A stretch of 8,041 bases of DNA from Brevundimonas sp. UBA7635 (lineage in GTDB: Bacteria; Pseudomonadota; Alphaproteobacteria; Caulobacterales; Caulobacteraceae), in contig DLIT01000040.1 of the NCBI GenBank assembly GCA_002483865.1, forward strand, positions 1 to 8,041, written 5' to 3'. Positions within the stretch are counted from its first letter, which is position 1. Each line of letters opens with the position of its first letter. A program made the position numbers and the translations under genes. A model generated the notes under the pieces. That model was not told the DNA's origin and did not search any database. It saw only the letters and a program-made list of their open reading frames with translations. Of the stretch, positions 1 to 6,922 are shown one piece after another.

Positions 1-32
1 AAAAACGCCCCGACCGTTAACGGTCAGGGCGT
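1..32 (-). terminator. Intrinsic terminator of the etfBA operon
   Basis: A 12-bp stem is formed by 5-16 and 21-32 around a TTAA loop (17-20). Read on the minus strand it is followed by five T (positions 5 to 1). The pair 11/26 is C:A on the plus strand but G:U on the minus-strand transcript, so the hairpin is fully paired only in the minus direction. It starts 28 bases after the etfA stop, which matches its role as the end of the operon. Confidence 0.9.
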
Positions 33-59
33 CCTCGTATCCTCGAAGGCCTGGAGTGT

Positions 60-989
60 TTAACCCAGGGCGCTCATCAGTTCCGGTACGACGGTTTTGT
101 AGTCACCGACGATGCCATAGTCGGCAACCTGGAAGATCGGAGCATCCGCATCCTTGTTGATGGCGACGATGACCTTGGAGTCCTTCATGCCGGCCAGGTG
201 CTGGATCGCGCCCGAGATACCGACAGCGATATAGACCTGCGGGGCGACCACCTTGCCAGTTTGGCCAACCTGATAGTCGTTCGGAGCGTAACCGGCATCC
301 ACGGCAGCGCGCGAGGCACCGACGGCGGCACCAAGCTTGTCAGCCAGGGGCTCGATGACAGCGGCAAACTCTTCGGCCGAGCCCAGAGCGCGACCGCCCG
401 AGACGATAATCTTGGCAGCGCCCAGTTCCGGGCGGTCCGACTTGACCATTTCTTCCGAGACGAAAGCGATCTTGGCACCTTCGGCAGCGGCGACGGTTTC
501 AACCGAAGCCGAACCACCTTCACCGGCAGCGGTGAAGGCGGTTGGACGCACGGTGATCACCTTCTTCGCGTCCGAGGTCTGGATGGTCTCCAGAGCGTTA
601 CCGGCGTAGATCGGGCGAACAAAGGTGTCGGCCGAGACGACTTCCACGATGTCAGAGATCGGCGCCACGTCCAGCTTGGCGGCGATGCGCGGGGCATAGT
701 TCTTGCCGTCGGTGTTGGCCGGAACCAGCACGGCGTCATAGTTGGCGGCCAGTGGAACGACGGTGGCTTCAACGGCCTCGGCGAGGCCGTGCGAGACGCC
801 TTCACCTTCGGCCAGCAGAACCTTGCGCACGCCATCGATCTTGGCAGCGGCGTCGGCAACGGCCGATGCGCCTTGGCCCAGCACGAGGATGTCCACCTCG
901 CCCGAGATGGCCTTGGCGGCGGTCACGGTCTTGTGGGTGGTGTCGCGGACGGCCGAGCCGTCGTGGTCAGCAATAACGAGAACAGCCAT
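60..989 (-). CDS. etfA: Electron transfer flavoprotein subunit alpha
   Basis: This is the FAD-carrying subunit of the soluble ETF heterodimer, which takes electrons from acyl-CoA dehydrogenases and other flavoprotein dehydrogenases and hands them to the membrane ETF:ubiquinone oxidoreductase. It is 309 residues, the usual family length. The N-terminal domain covers roughly residues 1-185. The C-terminal FAD domain carries SGGR (197-200), [10 protein letters not shown] (241-250), the family signature [12 protein letters not shown] (253-264) with the following [10 protein letters not shown] (277-286), and ADYGIVGD (289-296) near the end. The ATG overlaps the etfB stop codon by one base (TAATG on the minus strand), so translation is probably coupled to etfB; no strong Shine-Dalgarno is seen. 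A terminator lies 28 bases after the stop. Nothing is missing or unusual in the sequence. Confidence 0.97.
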   Translation of the reverse strand: MAVLVIADHDGSAVRDTTHKTVTAAKAISGEVDILVLGQGASAVADAAAKIDGVRKVLLAEGEGVSHGLAEAVEATVVPLAANYDAVLVPANTDGKNYAPRIAAKLDVAPISDIVEVVSADTFVRPIYAGNALETIQTSDAKKVITVRPTAFTAAGEGGSASVETVAAAEGAKIAFVSEEMVKSDRPELGAAKIIVSGGRALGSAEEFAAVIEPLADKLGAAVGASRAAVDAGYAPNDYQVGQTGKVVAPQVYIAVGISGAIQHLAGMKDSKVIVAINKDADAPIFQVADYGIVGDYKTVVPELMSALG

Positions 990-1753
990 TACAGGGCACC
1001 TGCAGACTTGAGCTTGGAAACCAGTTCGGCGGCGTCGGCCACCTTGATACCGGCCGAGCGCTTCGGCGGCTCGGTGACCTTCAGAACCTTCAGACGGTCA
1101 GCCACGTCCACGCCGTAGTCGGCGACGGCCTTGGTGACGATCTCTTTCTTCTTCGCCTTCATGATGTTCGGCAGCGAAGCGTAGCGCGGGGTGTTCAGGC
1201 GCAGGTCAACGGTGACCACGGCCGGAAGCTCGGCAGCAACGGTTTGCAGGCCGCCATCGACTTCGCGGGTCACGGTGGCCTTTTGGCCCTCGATCACCAG
1301 CTTGCCGGCGAAGGTGGCCTGCGGCCAATCCAGCAAGGCGGCCAGCATCTGGCCAACGGCATTGTTGTCGCCGTCGATGGACTGCTTGCCCATCAGGATC
1401 AGGTCGGGCTTTTCTTCGTCAGCCACAGCCTTCAACAGCTTGGCGACAGCCAGCGGCTCCAGATCGGCGTCCGACTGCACCAGGATGCCACGGTCGGCAC
1501 CCATGGCCAGAGCCGTACGGATGGTTTCCTGCGCCTGGGTCACCCCGATGGAGACAACCACGATCTCGGTCGCGGTGCCAGCAGCGTGGTGTTCCTTGCC
1601 TTCCTTCAGACGCACGGCCTCTTCGACGGCGATTTCGTCGAAGGGGTTCATGCTCATCTTGACATTGGCGAGATCAACACCGGTCTGGTCAGCTTTGACG
1701 CGAGCCTTGACGTTGGAGTCGATCACCCGTTTCACCGGGACGAGTACCTTCAT
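989..1753 (-). CDS. etfB: Electron transfer flavoprotein subunit beta
   Basis: This subunit binds AMP and makes the contact with partner dehydrogenases in the ETF heterodimer with EtfA. With the ATG at 1753 the protein is 254 residues. It opens with the family N-terminus [12 protein letters not shown]. The AMP-site motif [15 protein letters not shown] lies at 121-135, TREVDGGLQ at 162-170 begins the family signature, and the dehydrogenase-recognition loop [15 protein letters not shown] is at 189-203, with Leu194 in the position of the known anchor leucine. Start choice: a GTG at 1765 would add only four residues (MDRL) before the conserved N-terminus, so the ATG is preferred. It is the first gene of the etfBA operon; its stop codon shares one base with the etfA start. 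Confidence 0.96.
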   Translation of the reverse strand: MKVLVPVKRVIDSNVKARVKADQTGVDLANVKMSMNPFDEIAVEEAVRLKEGKEHHAAGTATEIVVVSIGVTQAQETIRTALAMGADRGILVQSDADLEPLAVAKLLKAVADEEKPDLILMGKQSIDGDNNAVGQMLAALLDWPQATFAGKLVIEGQKATVTREVDGGLQTVAAELPAVVTVDLRLNTPRYASLPNIMKAKKKEIVTKAVADYGVDVADRLKVLKVTEPPKRSAGIKVADAAELVSKLKSAGAL

Positions 1754-1789
1754 GAGCCTATCCACTTGGTCTTCGAAATATGGTGGACG

Positions 1790-1817
1790 GATTGGACTGC
1801 CCTGATCGCCCTGTCAA
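1790..1817 (-). promoter_or_regulatory. Candidate promoter of etfBA
   Basis: On the minus strand TTGACA lies at 1817-1812 and GTCCAATC at 1797-1790. This resembles the Caulobacter housekeeping pattern TTGaCgS, 10-14 nt, GCTANAWC: the -35 is good, the -10 matches only about half. The start of transcription would fall near 1783, giving a leader of about 30 nt before the etfB ATG. This is inference from the pattern only. Confidence 0.4.
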
Positions 1818-1876
1818 CGTAACCCTAGGTGAACTGTTTTGCTGATTCAGGACGATTTCTGATCTATGAGACCCGC

Positions 1877-2218
1877 ATGAAACGCTTTTTGTCATTCCCG
1901 CGCCTCAGCATGATCTTCCTGACCCTGTTCGCCGTGATGACGGCCGGCGTCTATGTCTTCCAGCGCTACTGGATGGAGCCGGGCGAGCGGTGCGAGGCCG
2001 AGGGCAAATGGTATGATCGCGAAAGCCGCATATGTGCCCAGCCGATCTCGATCGCCGAACTTACGGGACGCCCCATCGGCGTCAGCCGCGCCGAAGCCTC
2101 GGCCGAAAAGAACCGCGAACTGGTAGCGATCGAACGCCAGCTGGCCGATCAGCGCCGCGCTCGCGATGCCGCAACCGAAGCCGAACGCGCCCGGGTCAAG
2201 GCCGTCCTGGGCAACTAG
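1877..2218 (+). CDS. Small membrane-anchored protein of unknown function
   Basis: I do not recognise this gene. From the ATG at 1877 it encodes 113 residues. Residues 1-9 are basic, 11-28 form one hydrophobic segment (an uncleaved anchor or signal peptide, with no clear cleavage motif), and the rest is charged and should lie in the periplasm if the positive-inside rule holds. Two cysteines, C39 and C53, flank the short segment EAEGKWYDRESRI and could form a disulfide in the periplasm. Residues about 71-108 are rich in A, E and R and look like a single helix or short coiled coil. An in-frame GTG at 1829 would add 16 residues before the basic N-terminus and is less likely. The gene is divergent from etfB and convergent with the adenosyltransferase, whose stop lies two bases away. 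Codon use is like that of its neighbours. Confidence 0.72.
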   Translation: MKRFLSFPRLSMIFLTLFAVMTAGVYVFQRYWMEPGERCEAEGKWYDRESRICAQPISIAELTGRPIGVSRAEASAEKNRELVAIERQLADQRRARDAATEAERARVKAVLGN

Positions 2219-2220
2219 GT

Positions 2221-2793
2221 CTAGCGTGTTGCGCCCGGCTTCCACAGGATGTCGGCGGCTCCGTTGGCATTGGCGCGCCGCGCAGCGACAAACAGATGGT
2301 CGGAGAGGCGGTTCAGATACCGGATCGCCTCGGGATTGACCGCATCGCCCGACTGCATGAGACGAATGGCTTCACGCTCGGCCCGACGGCAGACAGTGCG
2401 GGCCAGGTGCAGATGGGCCGACAGGGGCGAGCCTCCCGACAGGATGAAGCTGTCCAGCGGCTTGAGGCTTTCGTTCATCCAGTCGATTTCGGCTTCCAGA
2501 CGCTCCACTTGGGTGGCGATCATGCGCAGGGCCTCCCACGCTGGCGGCGGATCCAGCGGAGTCGACAGGTCAGCTCCCAGATCAAACAGCTCATTCTGGA
2601 TACGGCCCAACATGGCATCGATGCGGTCGTTCTGCCCGCTGTGCAGGCGGGCCACCCCGATCACCGCATTCAGTTCATCGACGGTGCCATAGGCCTCGAC
2701 CCGCAGGTCGGTCTTGGATACCGGAGCGCCGGAGGCCAGCCGCGTCTGACCCCCATCGCCTGTACGGGTATAGATCTTGTTCAGCGTGACCAT
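2221..2793 (-). CDS. PduO-type cob(I)alamin adenosyltransferase (ATR)
   Basis: The enzyme transfers the adenosyl group of ATP to cob(I)alamin, making adenosylcobalamin in the cytoplasm; its usual client is methylmalonyl-CoA mutase. It is 190 residues, the normal size for a PduO/MMAB-type single-domain ATR (often annotated as cob(I)yrinic acid a,c-diamide adenosyltransferase). Family motifs seen: the ATP-binding N-terminus YTRTGDGGQT (8-17), VDELNAVIG (38-46), RIQNELFDLGADLS (64-77), FILSGGSPLSAHLHLART (116-133) followed by CRRAE (135-139), and YLNRLSDHLFVAAR (159-172), including the conserved Arg and Asp around 162-165. A good RBS (GGGAGG) sits about 8 nt before the ATG. It is the second gene of an operon, 23 nt after the HIG1-type gene. 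No terminator is visible after the stop, which is two bases from the stop of the convergent plus-strand gene. Confidence 0.95.
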   Translation of the reverse strand: MVTLNKIYTRTGDGGQTRLASGAPVSKTDLRVEAYGTVDELNAVIGVARLHSGQNDRIDAMLGRIQNELFDLGADLSTPLDPPPAWEALRMIATQVERLEAEIDWMNESLKPLDSFILSGGSPLSAHLHLARTVCRRAEREAIRLMQSGDAVNPEAIRYLNRLSDHLFVAARRANANGAADILWKPGATR

Positions 2794-2816
2794 GTCTCAG
2801 CCCTCCCTAGCCAGTA

Positions 2817-3017
2817 TCATCCCTGGGACGCCTTCCACCAGGTAGCCACCAGTATCAGCACCACCGCCAGGGCCTGAAGCACGACGCGCAGACGCATCAG
2901 CTTGTTCGAGCGCGACCGCGCCTGAGTTCCCGGTCGGCTCAGGTTGAAAATGCCGATCCCCAAGGCACCGACAACGGCGGCGACGGTGACCAGGATCAGA
3001 ATGTCAAAGGCTTCCAT
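2817..3017 (-). CDS. HIG1-domain twin-transmembrane protein
   Basis: This is a 66-residue inner-membrane protein with two transmembrane helices (about 5-25 and 45-61) joined by a basic loop. The loop end SNKLMRLRVVLQ (37-48) matches the HIG1 (hypoxia-induced protein) signature, in which a basic motif runs into the second helix and ends in Gln. Mitochondrial relatives (Rcf1, HIGD) bind cytochrome oxidase; the bacterial role is not settled, so a respiratory function here is inference. The ATG has a purine-rich stretch (GAAGAGAG) just upstream. It is the first gene of an operon with the adenosyltransferase. As far as I recall, this pairing recurs in alphaproteobacteria, often near etf genes. It is divergent from the TonB receptor gene. 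Confidence 0.88.
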   Translation of the reverse strand: MEAFDILILVTVAAVVGALGIGIFNLSRPGTQARSRSNKLMRLRVVLQALAVVLILVATWWKASQG

Positions 3018-3054
3018 GGCTCTCTTCTAAGGCGGGGCTGACCACGGCACCAGC

Positions 3055-3076
3055 AAATGTGTGCCCTGACACAAAT
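3055..3076. promoter_or_regulatory. Candidate operator: inverted repeat in the divergent spacer
   Basis: AAA TGTGT, six bases, ACACA AAT: the core TGTGT (3058-3062) and ACACA (3069-3073) is a perfect palindrome with a 6-nt spacer, and the flanks are A/T-rich. The geometry is that of CRP/FNR-superfamily sites (TGTGA-N6-TCACA), but the identity of the regulator is unknown. It lies just downstream of the predicted HIG1 transcription start, a position that would suit a repressor. Confidence 0.4.
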
Positions 3077-3081
3077 GCGAC

Positions 3082-3107
3082 GTAATAGCGCACCCCCTTG
3101 CGGCCAA
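3082..3107 (-). promoter_or_regulatory. Candidate promoter of the HIG1-ATR operon
   Basis: On the minus strand TTGGCCG (3107-3101) and GCTATTAC (3089-3082) are separated by 11 nt. The -10 fits the Caulobacter housekeeping element GCTANAWC at all but one defined position; the -35 matches five of seven. Transcription would begin near 3075, giving a leader of about 58 nt to the HIG1 ATG. Confidence 0.45.
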
Positions 3108-3141
3108 GCCAGCAATGATGTTGAGAAGCGATCGCAAGTTT

Positions 3142-3147
3142 CGAGGA
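3142..3147 (+). promoter_or_regulatory. Ribosome binding site that fixes the TonB receptor start
   Basis: CGAGGA stands 6 nt before the ATG at 3154. The earlier in-frame ATG codons at 3115 and 3118 have no comparable purine-rich site, and using them would place 12-13 extra residues in front of a normal signal peptide. This supports 3154 as the start. Confidence 0.65.
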
Positions 3148-3153
3148 TTGATA

Positions 3154-5625
3154 ATGCTTTTCAAACGCCGCTCGGCCCTGCTCGCCGCGACCGCCCTCAC
3201 AGTCGCCTCGGCCGGTCTGCCTACTGCCGTCCTGGCCGAGGAAATCGATCAATCCACGCCAACCCAGATCGAAGACATCGTCGTCACCGCCGCTGGCTAT
3301 GCCCAGAAGATCGTTGACGCCCCCGCCAGCATCAGCGTCGTTACCGCCGAACAGCTGGCCCAGCGTCCCTATCTGACCCTGCTGGACGCCGTGCGCGACC
3401 TGGAGGGCGTTGATATCGGCGAGACCCGCGACAAGACCGGCCAGGGCACGATTTCCATGCGCGGCATGGGCGCGGACTACACCCTGATCCTGATCAATGG
3501 TCGCCGCCAGAACAACCATGGCGACATCTATCCGAACAGCTTTGGTGGTAATCAGTTCAACCACATCCCGCCGCTGGACGCGATCGAGCGGGTCGAGATC
3601 ATCCGCGGCCCCGCTTCGACCCTCTATGGGGCCGACGCCATGGGCGGTGTGATCAACATCATCACCAAGCGGTCGCCCGACCGCTGGGCCGGCTCGATCA
3701 CGGCCAGCCAGACCTTTGAGAGCCACGACGCCTATGGTGACGATCGCTCGGTGGACCTCTATGCCAACGGCCCGCTTATCGAGGGTCTTCTGAATCTCAG
3801 CGTGCGCGGCAGTCACTATGATCGCAAGGCCTCTCAACCCGCCTATGCCACGGTGGAAGACCCGGCCGGCGTCGAACACGTCCGCAGCCTGGGCTTTGGC
3901 AGTGGCGGCAAGACGGTCGACAATGAGAATGTCTCGGGTGGCCTGACCCTGACCCTGACCCCCAGCGACACCCAGACCCTGACCCTGGACTACGACACCT
4001 CGAAACAGTCCTATGACAACAGCATCCGACTGAACGATGCGGGCGTCGAGGAATACCCGGTCGGCACTGTCGACAACTATGGGGCCGTGCTGCGGGTCGG
4101 TTCGACCGGACGGGTCGAGCCGCGCGCGGGCTATGCCCCCAGCCAGGAATTCACCCGCGACACCTGGGCTCTGACCCACCAAGGTCTGTGGAACTTTGGC
4201 GAGACCCGTATCTCACTGTCCCACGTATCGACCAACAATGAGGGGCGCACCCTGCCCTTCTCAGTGGCCGAGCGTCAGTCGCTGCAGGGGCTGTGGAACA
4301 CGGCCTGCGTGAACATGGGCGGCAGCGTGAACACCACGACCGGCTACTGCGCGCCGGGCCGGGCCATGGGCTACAACAACGCCAACGCCTGGAACAACCT
4401 GTCCGAAGCCCAGAAGCTGGCGGTGATGACGGCCCAGCTGAACGAGGCCCAGCTGGCGGAGCTCAGGAGCTTCCTGCCCCGTCCCAAACGCACATTGGAA
4501 AGCGAACAGCTGACCCTGGACGCGCAACTGAACATGGTGCGTAATTGGTTCGGCGACCACCGCCTGGTGTTCGGCACCCAGGTCATTCGCGGCGAACTGA
4601 CCGACGGGGTCTTTGGTCTGGAATCCGGTCAGGCCGGCCAAACCCAGGAGCACAACATGGTCTCGGTGTTTGCCGAAGACACATGGCAGGCGACCGAGGC
4701 CTTTGCCCTGACCGGCGGCCTTCGCTTTGATGACCACGAAATCTTTGGCGATCACGTCAGCCCGCGGCTGTACGGCGTCTATACTGTCAATCCCAACTGG
4801 ACGATCAAGGGCGGCGTCTCGACCGGTTTCAAAACGCCGAAGACGACGCAGCTCTATGATGGCGTGATCGGCTTTGGCGGCCAGGGCACCAGCCCCCAGT
4901 TCGGCAACCCGAACCTGCAGCCCGAGACCAGCGTCAGTACGGAGCTGGCCGTCTATTGGCAGGGCGACAGCGGCCACAGCTTCAATGCCACGGTCTTCAA
5001 CAATGAGTTCGAGGACAAGATCGCCAGCCAGCCCTGCGGCCCGGGCCTGAGCCTGGCTTGTGCGGCCACGGGCGACTTCGGCGAGATTGGCTACAATCCC
5101 TCCAGCAGCCGTATCACCAACATCGACAAGGTGGTGATCCGCGGAGCCGAGTTGGCGGGCCGCTGGCAGGCCACGGACACCATCGGCCTGCGCGCCAACT
5201 ATACCTATACCGATTCCGAGCAGAAGAGCGGAGCCAACGCAGGTCAGCCGCTGGGGGAAAGCGCCCGGCACATGGCCAACGCCTCGCTGAGCTGGCAGCC
5301 TGTGGACCGTCTCAGCTTCCTGCTGTCAGGTGAGGCCCGCGCCGACCGCTATGCCGGGACCCATGCCCTGACGAACGAAGCCCTCTATTATAAGGACTAT
5401 GCCGTTCTTCACCTGGGCGCTTCCTATCAGGTTACGCCATGGCTGACCGTTAATGGCCGCGTCAACAACCTGCTGGACCGCGACTTCACCACCTATCGCA
5501 CCGAGTTCCGCGACCTGGATGGCGATGGAGCCTATGACGGCGACAACGAGATTCTGTTCTTTGACGATTACAACAACAAGGATAAGCGCCGCAGTTTCTG
5601 GCTGAGCGTCAACGCGCGGTTCTAA
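3154..5625 (+). CDS. TonB-dependent outer-membrane receptor, FepA/CirA-like
   Basis: This is an 823-residue outer-membrane transporter that uses TonB energy to import a scarce ligand; the family resemblance (FepA/colicin I receptor group) suggests a ferric siderophore, but the ligand is not shown by the sequence. A signal peptide (basic start, hydrophobic 8-21, likely cleavage after AVLA at residue 28) is followed by a TonB box, DIVVTA (41-46), a plug domain (about 54-172) with SMRGMGADY (101-109) and RGPASTLYGADAMGGVINI (151-169), and a 22-strand-type barrel ending in the outer-membrane assembly signal with terminal Phe823. Two close cysteine pairs (C385/C399 and C628/C636) probably form disulfides in extracellular loops. 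A helical segment (about 417-441) fills one long loop, and a D-rich turn (787-799) resembles a calcium loop. No siderophore, regulator or inner-membrane transporter gene adjoins it. It has its own terminator, so it is probably transcribed alone. Confidence 0.94.
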   Translation: MLFKRRSALLAATALTVASAGLPTAVLAEEIDQSTPTQIEDIVVTAAGYAQKIVDAPASISVVTAEQLAQRPYLTLLDAVRDLEGVDIGETRDKTGQGTISMRGMGADYTLILINGRRQNNHGDIYPNSFGGNQFNHIPPLDAIERVEIIRGPASTLYGADAMGGVINIITKRSPDRWAGSITASQTFESHDAYGDDRSVDLYANGPLIEGLLNLSVRGSHYDRKASQPAYATVEDPAGVEHVRSLGFGSGGKTVDNENVSGGLTLTLTPSDTQTLTLDYDTSKQSYDNSIRLNDAGVEEYPVGTVDNYGAVLRVGSTGRVEPRAGYAPSQEFTRDTWALTHQGLWNFGETRISLSHVSTNNEGRTLPFSVAERQSLQGLWNTACVNMGGSVNTTTGYCAPGRAMGYNNANAWNNLSEAQKLAVMTAQLNEAQLAELRSFLPRPKRTLESEQLTLDAQLNMVRNWFGDHRLVFGTQVIRGELTDGVFGLESGQAGQTQEHNMVSVFAEDTWQATEAFALTGGLRFDDHEIFGDHVSPRLYGVYTVNPNWTIKGGVSTGFKTPKTTQLYDGVIGFGGQGTSPQFGNPNLQPETSVSTELAVYWQGDSGHSFNATVFNNEFEDKIASQPCGPGLSLACAATGDFGEIGYNPSSSRITNIDKVVIRGAELAGRWQATDTIGLRANYTYTDSEQKSGANAGQPLGESARHMANASLSWQPVDRLSFLLSGEARADRYAGTHALTNEALYYKDYAVLHLGASYQVTPWLTVNGRVNNLLDRDFTTYRTEFRDLDGDGAYDGDNEILFFDDYNNKDKRRSFWLSVNARF

Positions 5626-5649
5626 TCCTCGCAGTCCCGTAAGACTTGT

Positions 5650-5686
5650 CAGGGCCGCCAGTCTCGTACCGGCGGCCCTGGTTTTT
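5650..5686 (+). terminator. Intrinsic terminator of the TonB receptor gene
   Basis: A perfect 10-bp stem (5650-5659 with 5671-5680; CAGGGCCGCC / GGCGGCCCTG) with an 11-nt loop is followed by G and then five T (5682-5686). It begins 25 bases after the receptor stop and is read in the plus direction, separating the receptor from the next gene. Confidence 0.9.
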
Positions 5687-5734
5687 ACGGTCAGGCTTAG
5701 GGTTTAGTGACATTTGAATGGCAGATTTCGTGCC

Positions 5735-6859
5735 ATGTCAGACCGCGCAATTCGCAACCTTGAACACCTGCGCCGAACCGCCTCCACGGCCCGGGTGCTG
5801 AACCTGCTGAAGGTCGCAGACGAGCATCAGCACTTGCCCGATTGGGCCGAGCGCCCGATGTTTCGCACCCCTGCGCTGAACACAGCTCTGATCATAAAGC
5901 ATCGGCTGCGTCGCAATGAGACCGATGCCTTTCCGGGACGCCGCCAGGTGGCCACCAAGGTCGTGGTGCCCATCGACGCCACCGACCTGAAGTCCGGTGG
6001 CCGCTATGTCTTCGTCAACCAGATCGGCTTTGAGCGCGCGATGCACGAAGCTTTCGGTATCCATCCCGATCATGCTGACTTGCGGACCCTGCGCCTGATG
6101 GACCAATTGCCGTCGCTTGACCCATTCCTGCTGCGTGAACAGCTGAAGCGCGGCAATGTGGATGCTGCTGCCTGCTACTTCGCTCTCAGCGATGCCGACA
6201 TGGAGAATATGCAAGCCTTTGTGCAAGCCGAGATCGAGCCCCTCGTCTCGCTCAGCCTGGGCCACAGCGTGGCGGCGGTCGGATCATCGGCCCGGATGGC
6301 CGCAAAGATCCTGTCCAACACGCCCGGCGACCGACTGGAGGCCCTGCGCACCACCCTGAAGCTGGAGCCGGAGCAGTATCAGGAGGGCGTCTTTTGCTGG
6401 AAAGGCTTCCTTTATTACAAATGGGCCCTGGCCAACCTGATGGGCGAAATCGCCCATGTCGCCGACGAAGTCGCTATGGTGCGCCCGATCGGACCTCTGG
6501 ACCCAGCTGCCAAGGCCTATCTGGAACGGGGTCGGACCGTTCTGCGCGGCCGTATCCTCAAGACCTGCGAGGATGTGAGTCGTACCCTGAGATATTATGA
6601 CGAAGCCTATGCTGGCCTGACCCGCAATGGACAGCCCCTGGCCTTCCGCGATTTCCTGCTGGAGGCACCAGCGATGTTCAGCCATCTGGGCGATCAGTTG
6701 GGCGCGGTCCAGCACATCGTCAGTTTCTGGCGTTTCCGCTTCCGGATAGGGGCAGCGCCGGTCAGCGTCGAAGAGCTAATTGACATCTTCATGGATTTCG
6801 AGACCGGCCTGATGGGCCGTGGAGCCGACATCGTAGATCCGCGCGACCTGATGGACTGA
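5735..6859 (+). CDS. Conserved-looking soluble protein of unknown function
   Basis: I do not recognise this family. From the ATG at 5735 the protein has 374 residues, no signal peptide and no membrane segment, and should be cytoplasmic. It is mostly helical. A short, probably beta-rich part lies near residues 66-98 (GRRQVATKVVVPIDATDL, then GGRYVFVNQIGFE to 100), followed by a long helical body. Noticeable aromatic and charged patches are YQEGVFCWKGFLYYKWA (215-231) and FWRFRFRIG (331-339), and the C-terminus is acidic (EELIDIFMDFE, 346-356). No catalytic or metal motif is evident; the three cysteines (147, 221, 278) are not clustered. A TTG at 5714 would add seven residues. Neither start has a clear RBS. 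The gene stands alone after a terminator and is convergent with ahcY. Codon use is like its neighbours, so I take it to be a native gene. Confidence 0.85.
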   Translation: MSDRAIRNLEHLRRTASTARVLNLLKVADEHQHLPDWAERPMFRTPALNTALIIKHRLRRNETDAFPGRRQVATKVVVPIDATDLKSGGRYVFVNQIGFERAMHEAFGIHPDHADLRTLRLMDQLPSLDPFLLREQLKRGNVDAAACYFALSDADMENMQAFVQAEIEPLVSLSLGHSVAAVGSSARMAAKILSNTPGDRLEALRTTLKLEPEQYQEGVFCWKGFLYYKWALANLMGEIAHVADEVAMVRPIGPLDPAAKAYLERGRTVLRGRILKTCEDVSRTLRYYDEAYAGLTRNGQPLAFRDFLLEAPAMFSHLGDQLGAVQHIVSFWRFRFRIGAAPVSVEELIDIFMDFETGLMGRGADIVDPRDLMD

Positions 6860-6864
6860 AGCCA

Positions 6865-6894
6865 GAAAAAACCCCGCGCTGATCGGCGCGGGGT
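6865..6894 (-). terminator. Intrinsic terminator of ahcY
   Basis: A 9-bp G+C-rich stem (6871-6879 with 6886-6894; ACCCCGCGC / GCGCGGGGT) with a 6-nt loop is followed on the minus strand by six T (6870-6865). On the plus strand no T tract follows the hairpin, so it should end ahcY transcripts well and the convergent plus-strand gene only weakly, if at all. Confidence 0.88.
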
Positions 6895-6922
6895 CTGATC
6901 TCGGGAGCCAGGTCCTGCTGGC

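Noticed and set aside
198..1118. Long open frame on the plus strand opposite etfA/etfB
   Set aside because: It is the mirror frame of strongly conserved genes in GC-rich DNA, its protein has no domain sense (G/D/H-rich), and no RBS or promoter supports it.
2032..2877. 281-codon plus-strand open frame over the adenosyltransferase
   Set aside because: It overlaps two real genes in the other direction and one in the same direction; composition is that of a shadow frame.
3018..3153. Cobalamin riboswitch in front of the receptor or the HIG1-ATR operon
   Set aside because: The spacer is only 136 bases, shared by two divergent genes, and I see no B12-box-like conserved segment. The receptor is also much longer than BtuB.
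3115..3153. Upstream ATG codons at 3115 and 3118 as the TonB receptor start
   Set aside because: They add residues before a normal signal peptide and have no clear RBS, whereas the ATG at 3154 has CGAGGA at good spacing.
3942..3989. Short CCCTGA-type repeats inside the receptor gene
   Set aside because: They encode alternating Leu-Thr beta-strand residues (LTLTLT, LTL); codon repetition explains them.
3004..5271. Two long minus-strand open frames (3004-4182 and 4261-5271) opposite the TonB receptor
   Set aside because: Both are antisense to well-conserved receptor sequence and encode low-complexity G/A/V/D/Q/H-rich proteins, typical of mirror frames.
5714..5734. TTG start at 5714 for the 374-residue protein
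   Set aside because: It is a rare start codon with no clear RBS; the ATG at 5735 is preferred, though neither start is proved.
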